Assembly (NCBI GenBank): GCA_934486875.1
Contig: CAKSPU010000040.1
Span: 1-19,453, forward strand
Length of the DNA: 19,453 bases
Reading direction: 5' to 3'
From: an uncultured Oscillospiraceae bacterium
GTDB lineage: Bacteria > Bacillota > Clostridia > Oscillospirales > Ruminococcaceae
Position 1 is the stretch's first letter; the number at the start of each line of letters is the position of its first letter. The notes beneath the pieces are model-generated. The model ran no database searches, was not told the origin of the DNA, and saw only the letters and a program-made list of their open reading frames with translations. A program made the position numbers and the translations under genes. Of this stretch, positions 1 through 6,229 are shown piece after piece.

Positions 1-161
1 TCGTCCATCTCTGCCTCAAGCATTTCCTGTATCGTTCCGCCCAGCAGATCCTTGAGAGCATCCTCAATATCCTTCGCTGTCTTGATATCATACTCCTGAA
101 GCAGTCCTGTTATGATGTTCCTCTTGCCCTCACTCATTGGCTCTCGTTTTCTTCTTCCCAT
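1..161 (-). CDS. IS256-family transposase, N-terminal part (runs off window)
   Basis: This is the start of a DDE transposase of the IS256/Mutator family. The visible 53 codons read MGRRKREPMSEGKRNI followed by LLQEYDIKTAKDIEDALKDL and LGGTIQEMLEAEMD. This is the family N-terminus, in which the phrase 'DI..ALKDLLGGTIQEMLEAEMD' is very conserved. The DDE catalytic residues lie beyond the left edge. The ATG at 159-161 was chosen because AGGAGGA sits 9 nt upstream (171-177); a second in-frame ATG lies at 135-137. The gene points away from the metE remnant on its right. Whether the element is intact is not visible. Confidence 0.88.
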   Translation of the reverse strand, partial: MGRRKREPMSEGKRNIITGLLQEYDIKTAKDIEDALKDLLGGTIQEMLEAEMD

Positions 162-238
162 AAAAACTCATCCTCCTGTGTTATTTCTATTTTACCACAG
201 TTCTTCGCTTTTTTACAGACTTTTTTTCATAGGGTCTC
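1..238 (-). mobile_element. IS256-family insertion sequence, one end
   Basis: The sequence from the left window edge to about 238 reads, on the minus strand, as the terminal part of an IS256 (Mutator-type) element. It has an outer end near 228-238 beginning GAGACCCTATG, then a T/A-rich leader with AAAGTCTGTAAAAAAG, a strong ribosome binding site and the transposase start. IS256 elements carry terminal inverted repeats of about 25-30 bp and a single transposase gene. Only one end is visible, so the inverted repeat and any 8-9 bp target duplication cannot be confirmed, and the boundary is approximate. Confidence 0.65.
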
Positions 239-337
239 ATATTGCTTTGAATTTATACAAAAGCTTCACAAAGGTTAAACTGAGTATGAAAGCAAAACGC
301 TTTCGTTGCTCTTTTGACGACCAATTCCTTTGCAATG

Positions 338-532
338 TCATTTTGAACAAATTCTGTTGATTTTTTCATGCGGTTGCCCTGCTTTCTGAATGCGGTGATT
401 TTTCAGGCGGATATTTCCTGCCGTTTCAAGCAGTTCATCTGCTGTTATCTCCTGTCTGAAATATTTTTCGGAAGCAAATTTCAACTCACGGAGCGCTCCT
501 ATTCTGGGGTAACCTATAACTGATGCTTTCAT
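338..532 (-). pseudogene. metE: metE remnant (cobalamin-independent methionine synthase, N-terminus only)
   Basis: The reading frame starts MKASVIGYPRIGALRELKFA and continues KYFRQEITADELLETAGNIR. This is the N-terminus of MetE, which methylates homocysteine from 5-methyltetrahydropteroyl-triglutamate to make methionine; the family is normally about 750 residues. Similarity ends near residue 49-50 (about position 385), after which the frame reads unrelated residues and stops at 338. The remaining ~700 residues, including the C-terminal zinc and homocysteine site, are absent here. The IS256 end lies about 145 bp further along, so insertion plus deletion is the simplest history. No strong ribosome binding site precedes 532. 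The rest of metE could lie beyond the IS outside the window. Confidence 0.82.
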
Positions 533-639
533 ATGTGTTATCTTTTCGTTTTTGAATTGATTTTATTATATCATCTTTTCGGGTGATAGGGTAACACTTA
601 TTTTATATGTCAAGGCATAGCTTAAAACTATATTGAATC

Positions 640-681
640 AAAAAAAGCCGCCGCCCGAAGCTTATTGCTCCGAACGGCGGC
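640..681 (-). terminator. Rho-independent terminator of the ABC transporter operon
   Basis: GCCGCCG (647-653) pairs with CGGCGGC (675-681), and an inner AGC/GCT extends the fold. Read on the minus strand the hairpin is followed by a run of T (complement of 640-646). It starts 11 bp after the stop of the downstream ABC gene. Confidence 0.88.
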
Positions 682-691
682 AGGCAATTTT

Positions 692-2431
692 TTACTGATA
701 TTTCCATCGGTCGGAGCAAAGCTGCATATCTGCCATATGCCTGTAAATTCCATTAGCCTTTTTAAGCTCCTCGGGAGTGCCCTGCTCGGCTACCCGTCCG
801 TCCTTAAGGACAACTATTTTATCAACACCGTCAACCGTTCTCATTCTGTGCGCAATGATAAGGACCGTTTTGTTTCTGATAAGCTTTGAAAGTGACTCCT
901 GGATCACCGACTCGTTATCAACATCAAGCGATGCGGTTGCCTCGTCCATAAGGATTATGGGCGCATCTTTCAGAAAGGCTCTTGCTATGGAGATACGCTG
1001 TCTTTCACCGCCCGAAAGCTCCGAGCCGTTTTCACCGATCATACTGTTCCACTTTTCGGGCATTTTCTCAACAAATTCCTCGCAATGGGCAAGCCTTGCG
1101 GCTGCTATTACTTCTTCATCGGTGGCATTTTTTCTGCCTATTCGGATATTTTCCATAACCGTATTGTTAAAAAGCGTTACGTCCTGAAAAATAATGGAGT
1201 AGAGCGAAAGAAGCTTTTCGGGGTCTGTTTTTGACACGTTCATTCCGCCCACTGTGATAGTTCCCTTATCAATGTCCCAGAATCTTGCGGCAAGTCTTGA
1301 TACGGTAGTTTTTCCGCCGCCTGAGGGACCGATAAGAGCGGTTACCTCACCCTGTTTTGCGGTAAAGCTTACATCTGAGAGCACCTGCTTACCGTCTTTA
1401 TAGGAAAATGCAACGTGGTCGAATTTTATGTCATAGCCATTGTTGCTGAGAGTTTCACTGCCTGTCTGTTCTTCGTGGGAAAGTATCTCGTCCATACGCT
1501 TGCAGTTTACATTGATGCTTATTATCGCTGAAAGATTCTGAAGTGCTATTTGGAACGGGTCATACATTCTTGTTACAACCAGCAGGAACATAAAGAATGT
1601 GAGAACTGTTATCTCGCCCTTTATAAGAAGCGAGCTGCCCACAACCGCAACTGTTCCGATACCGAGCTTAAGTATCAGCTGCGCCGAGCATACAAAGGCT
1701 GCATTTGAAAATTCCGCAACTATCGCATGATTTTCAACGGCTTTTATCTTCTTTTCAAGTCCCTTGGAATAGGTCTCTGTCATATTGTAGGAACGGAGAT
1801 CACGGAGAGTTTCAAGCTCCTCCTGGATACCGTCAAGGCATTCAACACGATATTTCACAGTCTTTTCGTGTACCCTTGCCATAACCTTTCCCGAGCACAT
1901 AACGATGATAAAGGAAACGGGCATTACCCATACAGCTGCAAGCGCCATTCTCCGATCAAAGAAGAAAAGGCTCACCACCACAACAAATGTGGAAATTATA
2001 GAACCAACCAGCTCGGGTATCCAGTGGGAAGATGCGGTCTCTATCATCGAGCAGTCGGTCATTATTGTGTTTGTAAGGTCGGCAAGGTCTTTTTTGCCGA
2101 AGAATGACAGCGGTATTTTTCTGAGCTTTTCTGCCAGTGTTCTTCTTCTTACGCCGCTCTCAATGTAGGTCGAAAGGAATGTTGACCTGTACTGAAATAC
2201 GGCAGTTACCGCAATAAGTGCAAGGACAAAAATTATTGCTATGATAAATGTACCGAACTTTTCCTGCGGCAGCTCTCCTTCAAGCAGATATGATGAAAGC
2301 GTATAAAGAAGTCCTATGGGGAGCATAAGCACGAGATTTGCTGTTGTAACGGCGGCAAAGGCACGTATCATAGCCTTTGCTCCCGTATCGGAAAGAGCGT
2401 ATTTGTGCTTTAATTTTTCTGTGAGCTTCAT
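692..2431 (-). CDS. ABC transporter, fused permease/ATPase, second subunit of a heterodimer
   Basis: This 579-residue half-transporter has an N-terminal six-helix membrane domain (about residues 20-310) and a C-terminal ATPase. Walker A is GPSGGGKT at 368-375, the Q-loop glutamine near 416, signature LSGGERQ at 472-478, Walker B IILMDE at 492-497 with catalytic Glu497, a regular SLD D-loop, and switch histidine 528. All ATPase motifs are intact. Only 3 bp separate its ATG from the stop of the upstream ABC gene, and a GGGGTG-like site overlaps that gene's end, so translation is probably coupled. The pair most likely forms a heterodimeric ABCB-type transporter in the cytoplasmic membrane. Drug or lipid export is the usual role. 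Related pairs (YbtPQ, IrtAB) import metal chelators, so direction and substrate are open. Confidence 0.92.
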   Translation of the reverse strand: MKLTEKLKHKYALSDTGAKAMIRAFAAVTTANLVLMLPIGLLYTLSSYLLEGELPQEKFGTFIIAIIFVLALIAVTAVFQYRSTFLSTYIESGVRRRTLAEKLRKIPLSFFGKKDLADLTNTIMTDCSMIETASSHWIPELVGSIISTFVVVVSLFFFDRRMALAAVWVMPVSFIIVMCSGKVMARVHEKTVKYRVECLDGIQEELETLRDLRSYNMTETYSKGLEKKIKAVENHAIVAEFSNAAFVCSAQLILKLGIGTVAVVGSSLLIKGEITVLTFFMFLLVVTRMYDPFQIALQNLSAIISINVNCKRMDEILSHEEQTGSETLSNNGYDIKFDHVAFSYKDGKQVLSDVSFTAKQGEVTALIGPSGGGKTTVSRLAARFWDIDKGTITVGGMNVSKTDPEKLLSLYSIIFQDVTLFNNTVMENIRIGRKNATDEEVIAAARLAHCEEFVEKMPEKWNSMIGENGSELSGGERQRISIARAFLKDAPIILMDEATASLDVDNESVIQESLSKLIRNKTVLIIAHRMRTVDGVDKIVVLKDGRVAEQGTPEELKKANGIYRHMADMQLCSDRWKYQ

Positions 2432-2434
2432 TGT

Positions 2435-4219
2435 TTACACCCCTGCCTTTCCGACCTGCCATGTGACAGATCTGTTGTATTCGTTCCACATACGGCTGTA
2501 GATACCGTCCTTTTCAACGAGCTCGCTGTGCTTTCCGCTTTCTGCGACCTTTCCGTCGGCAAGAACGTAGATGCAGTCGGCATTGGTAACGGTAGATAAT
2601 CTGTGAGCGATCATTATAACTGTCTTGTCCTTGGCAAGCTTTTCAAAAGCCTGCTGAACAAGCCGTTCATTATCAGGGTCTGCAAACGCTGTGGCTTCAT
2701 CAAGGATAAGCACAGGGGCATTTTTCAGAAATGCTCTTGCTATGGAAAGACGCTGGCACTCGCCGCCCGAAACATAGATGCCCTTTGAACCTATCATCGT
2801 GTCAGCTCCGTCGGGGAATTTTTCAATGATATCCATACACCGGGCATCACGGAGAGCCTGCATAACCTCTTCATCGGAAGCGTCGGGTCTGCCCATACGG
2901 ATATTATCCTTTATGCTCATTTTAAGCAGCCTGCTGTCCTGAAAAACATAGGAAACATACTGCATAAGCTCAGATGAGGGAATATTGCGCACATCAGCGC
3001 CGCCTATCTTAACAGAGCCGCTCTTTACGTCCCAGAAACGTGCGATAAGTGAGGCGAGGGTGGTTTTTCCCCCTCCCGAGGGACCGACAAGGGCAATATG
3101 CTCCCCTGCCTTTACCGAAAGGGTTATGCCGTCAATGGCATTGTTATCGGAATTGCCGTAGGAGAAAACAACATTGTCCAGAGCGATCGAAGAATCCTCA
3201 GGCTTCCCGTTCTTAGCCGATTCGGGAAGAGGCTCTGTTTCCAGTATCTCATACATTCTGTTCAGTGCGTCATCAACTATCATCTGCGACTCGCCTGCAT
3301 ATGCTATCTTCATAAGCGTAACGGTGAGCACGGAGGTTATGAGCACATAGAAAAACAGATTGAGAACAAAATCAGTAGTTACTCCCTGAGCCGTGAACCT
3401 GAACGCTGCTATGATAAGTGCGGCAAAAATACCGTTTGCGGCAGTGGTGAAAGCCACCATAGGCAACAGCATATTTTTTGTATAGCCGAGTGTCCATTTC
3501 TCGTATTCGTCAATAGCTGCCTTAAAGCGCTTGAAGGTGAAAACTGTCTGTCCGAAGGTCTTTACAACGGGTATTCCACGGACATACTCAACAGCCTCCG
3601 CCGACATTGCTTCAAGTGCATTCTGATACTGCTTCATATCTTCTGCCATTTTGGGACCCATCATAAGAGTTCCCATCAGAGCAAATGCTATTGCCGCAGG
3701 AATAAGGCTGATAAGTCCCAGTCTCCGGTCAAACGCCAGCATCATTACAAGAAGTCCTATGGGCGTTGCAACGGAAACTGCCTTGTCGGGGAGATTATGG
3801 GCAAGAAATGTTTCTGTTGCCGCACTTGAATCAATGACTATCTTGCGTATTTTGCCTGTTCCCTCCGCTTCAACATATCCCAGCGGGAGCTTTGAAATAT
3901 GCTTCATCATACTGATACGCATATTTGCCTGAACTCTGAAGGCTGCCTTATGGGAACACATCAGAGCTGCAATGTAAATCACCATTCCAAGGAGGGCAAA
4001 GCCCACTGCCTCCCAACCGTATCGGCTGATATTCACCGCCTCGGAAAAGTTCGGGCGTACCTCAAGCACCTCCCTGATGATTCGCCAGATATCGTAAAAA
4101 GGTATCAGGGCGATCCAGGCACTGATCACAGCAAGCACAACCGAAGCATAGCTGAAATACTTATTGCTGCCCGCATAATGCATCAGCACCGAAAATGAAT
4201 TTCTCTTTTTTTGTTTCAC
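2435..4219 (-). CDS. ABC transporter, fused permease/ATPase, first subunit of a heterodimer
   Basis: This 594-residue half-transporter has six predicted membrane helices in the first ~310 residues and a C-terminal ATPase. Walker A is GPSGGGKT at 379-386, Q-loop Gln427, signature VSGGECQ at 483-489, Walker B VLILDE at 503-508 with Glu508, and switch histidine near 539. The D-loop reads ATAFADPDNE instead of the common SALD form. I associate that variant with the YbtPQ/IrtAB-like branch, from memory. Translation starts at GTG (4217-4219), supported by AGGAGG 7 nt upstream (4227-4232). It heads a two-gene operon with the 579-residue partner. A 16-bp inverted repeat at 4246-4261, just upstream, is shared with two neighbouring promoters and is probably the operator controlling this operon. 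Confidence 0.92.
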   Translation of the reverse strand: MKQKKRNSFSVLMHYAGSNKYFSYASVVLAVISAWIALIPFYDIWRIIREVLEVRPNFSEAVNISRYGWEAVGFALLGMVIYIAALMCSHKAAFRVQANMRISMMKHISKLPLGYVEAEGTGKIRKIVIDSSAATETFLAHNLPDKAVSVATPIGLLVMMLAFDRRLGLISLIPAAIAFALMGTLMMGPKMAEDMKQYQNALEAMSAEAVEYVRGIPVVKTFGQTVFTFKRFKAAIDEYEKWTLGYTKNMLLPMVAFTTAANGIFAALIIAAFRFTAQGVTTDFVLNLFFYVLITSVLTVTLMKIAYAGESQMIVDDALNRMYEILETEPLPESAKNGKPEDSSIALDNVVFSYGNSDNNAIDGITLSVKAGEHIALVGPSGGGKTTLASLIARFWDVKSGSVKIGGADVRNIPSSELMQYVSYVFQDSRLLKMSIKDNIRMGRPDASDEEVMQALRDARCMDIIEKFPDGADTMIGSKGIYVSGGECQRLSIARAFLKNAPVLILDEATAFADPDNERLVQQAFEKLAKDKTVIMIAHRLSTVTNADCIYVLADGKVAESGKHSELVEKDGIYSRMWNEYNRSVTWQVGKAGV

Positions 4220-4245
4220 AACAAAACCTCCTCTTATTCCTATAA

Positions 4246-4261
4246 GTTAGCATAAACTAAC
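4246..4261. promoter_or_regulatory. Candidate TetR-type operator, site 1 (ABC operon)
   Basis: GTTAGCATAAACTAAC is an inverted repeat with 5-bp arms, GTTAG and CTAAC. It lies 27 bp upstream of the GTG start of the ABC operon, after the terminator of the upstream tetR gene. Two further copies with the same length and orientation occur at 5936-5951 and 6162-6177. No strong sigma-A promoter is visible here. The best guess is a weak -10 TATAGG just downstream, which would put the site in the spacer. Confidence 0.65.
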
Positions 4262-4270
4262 CGGTTGATA

Positions 4271-4299
4271 TTTAAAAAGCAGTATCCACTGCTTTAAAA
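4271..4299 (-). terminator. Terminator after the first tetR gene
   Basis: AAAGCAGT (4276-4283) and ACTGCTTT (4288-4295) form a perfect 8-bp stem with a 4-nt loop. On the minus strand the stem is followed by TTTTTAAA. It lies just after the tetR stop and separates that gene from the ABC operon, implying that the transporter has its own promoter. Confidence 0.7.
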
Positions 4300-4307
4300 T
4301 AAACGTA

Positions 4308-4913
4308 TCATTGACCTGCTCCCAGTACCTTTGCCCAGCCTGCGAAGCTGTATTCCCGTATGCTTTTCATAAAGCTCCGGGCTTCCTCATAGGGAAGCTT
4401 GTGGGACACGATCTCGTAAATATACTGCCAGCCTGTCCGACAGACAACGTGGATAAAAAAATCACTCACGCTGTGCCCGGTATGCGCAAACTGCCCCGCA
4501 AAGCTTTTATAATATTTCTCCTCAATCTCAGCGAGCTTGTCGAAATAATGCTCATATTCCGTGCCTGCGGAATTGCAGAAAATAAGGAAAAAAGCATCGA
4601 AATTATCATAGATATATTTCAGTACAAGCTCAGTGCCCTCATCGCCCATATTCGTTGCAGCTGCTGCGCTGCCGCACTCCGCTGCCTCGCTTATGCTTTC
4701 AAGATATATCTGCATAAGTCCGTCAGCCGCAGGCTTTACAAGAGCGGAAAAAAGCCCTGATTTATCACCGAAGCGTGTATATATGGAATTGGTGCTAACG
4801 CCGCTGTCGGCAGATATCCTGCGAAGATTTGCGTTCCGAAATCCGTACTGCAAAAATTCCTTTTTGGCACTTTCGATAAGTGCTTCTGTAACTCCTGCCG
4901 TTTCCTGTCTCAT
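4308..4913 (-). CDS. TetR-family transcriptional regulator (TetR1)
   Basis: This is a 201-residue repressor-type protein. Its N-terminal helix-turn-helix spans about residues 28-55 (ANLRRISADSGVSTNSIYTR, then FGDKSGLF), the typical TetR DNA-binding domain with the Y-x-x-F-x-x-K ending. The C-terminal ligand and dimerisation domain is not recognisable. The start at 4913 was chosen because GGGAGG (4920-4925) precedes it by 6 nt. A further in-frame ATG at 4940 has no ribosome binding site and sits at the predicted transcript start. The gene has its own consensus promoter and a terminator, so it is a single-gene unit between the ABC operon and the methyltransferase. It is a plausible local regulator of the exporter, but its promoter lacks the 16-bp operator found at the three neighbouring promoters. 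Confidence 0.9.
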   Translation of the reverse strand: MRQETAGVTEALIESAKKEFLQYGFRNANLRRISADSGVSTNSIYTRFGDKSGLFSALVKPAADGLMQIYLESISEAAECGSAAAATNMGDEGTELVLKYIYDNFDAFFLIFCNSAGTEYEHYFDKLAEIEEKYYKSFAGQFAHTGHSVSDFFIHVVCRTGWQYIYEIVSHKLPYEEARSFMKSIREYSFAGWAKVLGAGQ

Positions 4914-4944
4914 ACCACACCTCCCTGCTTTTTGTAACATTGTT

Positions 4945-4973
4945 ATTATAACACAGTTATTTTATTCTGTCAA
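4945..4973 (-). promoter_or_regulatory. Consensus sigma-A promoter of tetR1
   Basis: On the minus strand TTGACA (4968-4973) and TATAAT (4945-4950) are separated by exactly 17 bp, a perfect match to the housekeeping consensus. Transcription should start near 4938. ACAG and CTGT half-sites (4954-4957 and 4968-4971, 10 bp apart) sit in and beside the spacer and could be an autoregulatory site. Confidence 0.88.
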
Positions 4974-4993
4974 GGGGGTAAGGTAATTTTTTT

Positions 4994-5029
4994 CAAAAAA
5001 AGTGCCGCACAAAATTTGTACGGCACTTT
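4994..5029 (-). terminator. Rho-independent terminator of the methyltransferase gene
   Basis: AAAGTGCCG (4999-5007) pairs perfectly with CGGCACTTT (5021-5029). The loop can itself pair through ACAAA/TTTGT. On the minus strand the stem ends in a run of seven T. It lies about 55 bp past the methyltransferase stop. Confidence 0.88.
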
Positions 5030-5039
5030 CTGATACATA

Positions 5040-5078
5040 ATACTAATCTTTGACCAACCTATAGACAAAGATTAGTAT
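5040..5078. repeat. Perfect 13-bp inverted repeat beside the methyltransferase stop
   Basis: ATACTAATCTTTG (5040-5052) and CAAAGATTAGTAT (5066-5078) are exact reverse complements around a 13-nt loop. The repeat begins 6 bp after the methyltransferase stop codon and has no T tract of its own. It may protect the 3' end of the transcript or bind a protein; the function is unknown. Confidence 0.8.
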
Positions 5079-5083
5079 AAACA

Positions 5084-5869
5084 TCACTTTTCCATAACTA
5101 TAATCTTATTTGAGATATTGCTTACGGCCTTTATCTTTCCGAGGACCTTATAAACAGGTGCAAATTCCGCCATACCCTCGGTAAGGCTGTGCTCCTCCTT
5201 AAATCGGAAATCGGGGACGAGCTTTGAAAGCTCCTCACCGTTTTTGATCCCCCAGGTGAATTTTGCTTTGCTGCCCTCGATCGATTTTTCTTTTATGCGC
5301 TTTGCGACCATAGGATTCATAATTTCCACAAGAACGGCTGCGTGTTCAAAGCGCCTGCTTATTATCTCAAATATCCGCTTGACATCTTTTTCCGAAAGAT
5401 ACATAGTAAGTCCTTCTATAATTATAAGCGCAGACCTGCTCTCAGGGCTTATCTCTCCGCCCCAGTCGTCCATAGCGGACATTCCTATCTGCGATATTGT
5501 TTCTGTGGGGGGAAGTATCTTTCTGCGCACATCAATAGTTTCGGGGAGATCGAGATTATACCAGTGGGAATAGCCTTTCATACGGTAGCAGCGTGTGTCC
5601 AGACCGCAGGCGATATTTACCACAGCCAAGCCGTGATTTTTTGAAAGATACCTTTCAGCAAGCCTGTCAAGCACTATCGTCCTTGCAATAACGCCGTCGT
5701 GCATAGCTGCGTCCTTGTCTGCCAGGGAGAAATTATAGTCGAGCTTTTCGACTATCTCAACAGCCTTACTGTCTTTTATGGCACCTCTTGTTTTTGTTTC
5801 CTTTGCACGGGCATATATGGTCTGGAGCATCGTTTCGGGAACTCCCGAAAGTGTGGGCTTTTCGCTCAT
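5084..5869 (-). CDS. LCMT/TcmP-type S-adenosylmethionine-dependent O-methyltransferase
   Basis: This 261-residue soluble protein belongs to the leucine carboxyl methyltransferase/TcmP family, which transfers methyl groups from S-adenosylmethionine, usually to carboxylates or hydroxyls of small molecules. The SAM-binding loop is VVNIACGLDTRCYR (about 83-96), followed by the acidic YNLDLPE (104-110), a second conserved patch MSAMDDW (130-136) and IEGLTMYLSEKDV (151-163). An AAGGAAG site precedes the ATG. A consensus promoter lies upstream, with the shared 16-bp inverted repeat just past its -10, so repression by a local TetR protein is likely. It is transcribed divergently from the tetR2-hydrolase operon. 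The substrate is unknown; bacterial family members act on polyketides or are uncharacterised. Confidence 0.85.
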   Translation of the reverse strand: MSEKPTLSGVPETMLQTIYARAKETKTRGAIKDSKAVEIVEKLDYNFSLADKDAAMHDGVIARTIVLDRLAERYLSKNHGLAVVNIACGLDTRCYRMKGYSHWYNLDLPETIDVRRKILPPTETISQIGMSAMDDWGGEISPESRSALIIIEGLTMYLSEKDVKRIFEIISRRFEHAAVLVEIMNPMVAKRIKEKSIEGSKAKFTWGIKNGEELSKLVPDFRFKEEHSLTEGMAEFAPVYKVLGKIKAVSNISNKIIVMEK

Positions 5870-5935
5870 TTTTATCTTCCTTTCACAGCGATCATTTTTA
5901 TGGCAGTCCTTGCAGACAAGCCGATTTTATATCAA

Positions 5936-5951
5936 GTTAGCATTAGCTACC
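5936..5951. promoter_or_regulatory. Candidate TetR-type operator, site 2 (methyltransferase)
   Basis: GTTAGCATTAGCTACC is an imperfect inverted repeat (GTTAGC against GGTAGC, 5 of 6). It lies 5 bp downstream of the -10 of the methyltransferase promoter, covering the expected transcription start. Bound protein there would block initiation. Confidence 0.68.
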
Positions 5952-5956
5952 TGATT

Positions 5957-5985
5957 ATTTTATCACAATCACACTGATTTGTCAA
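5957..5985 (-). promoter_or_regulatory. Sigma-A promoter of the methyltransferase gene
   Basis: On the minus strand TTGACA (5980-5985) and TAAAAT (5957-5962) are 17 bp apart, a near-perfect match to consensus. The long leader to the start codon at 5869 includes operator site 2. Confidence 0.82.
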
Positions 5986-6150
5986 TAGAACAATCGGCAA
6001 TTTGCTCCGCTTTTGGGATAACTTAATATAAGTTTAGTGTGCCATATAATGCTCCGCCTGCCGTTTATATTATGTCGGAAATTTCTGTACAAATCCAATG
6101 AACACAGCTGTGTCAAAATAAGCATATGTAACAAAATGGCAAAAAGCCTA

Positions 6151-6179
6151 TTGACATTTCAGTTAGCATATAGTAACAT
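6151..6179 (+). promoter_or_regulatory. Sigma-A promoter of the tetR2-hydrolase operon
   Basis: TTGACA (6151-6156) is followed after 17 bp by TAACAT (6174-6179). The -35 is perfect and the -10 matches at 4 of 6 positions. Operator site 3 occupies most of the spacer, the classical layout of a repressed promoter. Confidence 0.72.
6162..6177. promoter_or_regulatory. Candidate TetR-type operator, site 3 (tetR2 operon)
   Basis: GTTAGCATATAGTAAC has matching outer arms GTTA/TAAC and the same length as sites 1 and 2. The left half GTTAGCAT is identical in all three. Its position between -35 and -10 of the tetR2 promoter points to autorepression. Confidence 0.7.
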
Positions 6180-6229
6180 AGATCTGTGACCAAAATTCAT
6201 AAAATCAGTCACAGAGATGAGGGACACTT

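Larger units (their letters stand above)
5870..6229. other. Divergent control region between the methyltransferase and tetR2 operons
   Basis: This 360-bp region has no gene. It holds one promoter and one copy of the shared operator for each direction, a 5' leader hairpin before tetR2 (6183-6215), and an AT-rich middle with the palindrome AACTTA-ATA-TAAGTT at 6020-6034. Confidence 0.75.

Noticed and set aside
533..646. Possible cobalamin or SAM riboswitch ahead of metE
   Set aside because: The ~110 bp upstream are AT-rich with only a short TATCA-N10-TGATA repeat (569-588); no conserved riboswitch core is visible.
3098..3829. Open frame of 243 codons on the plus strand, antisense to the first ABC gene
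   Set aside because: It lies wholly opposite a gene with all ABC motifs intact, has no family resemblance or ribosome binding site, and is cysteine- and histidine-rich in the way of antisense frames. The same holds for long antisense frames within nrdD, the kinase and the cyclase.
4914..4940. Nine-codon extension of tetR1 to ATG 4940
   Set aside because: The predicted transcript starts at about this ATG, leaving no ribosome binding site, whereas 4913 has GGGAGG at good spacing.
6020..6034. Palindrome AACTTA-ATA-TAAGTT as an operator
   Set aside because: It is perfect but short and AT-rich, not positioned at either predicted promoter, and occurs once; chance is likely.
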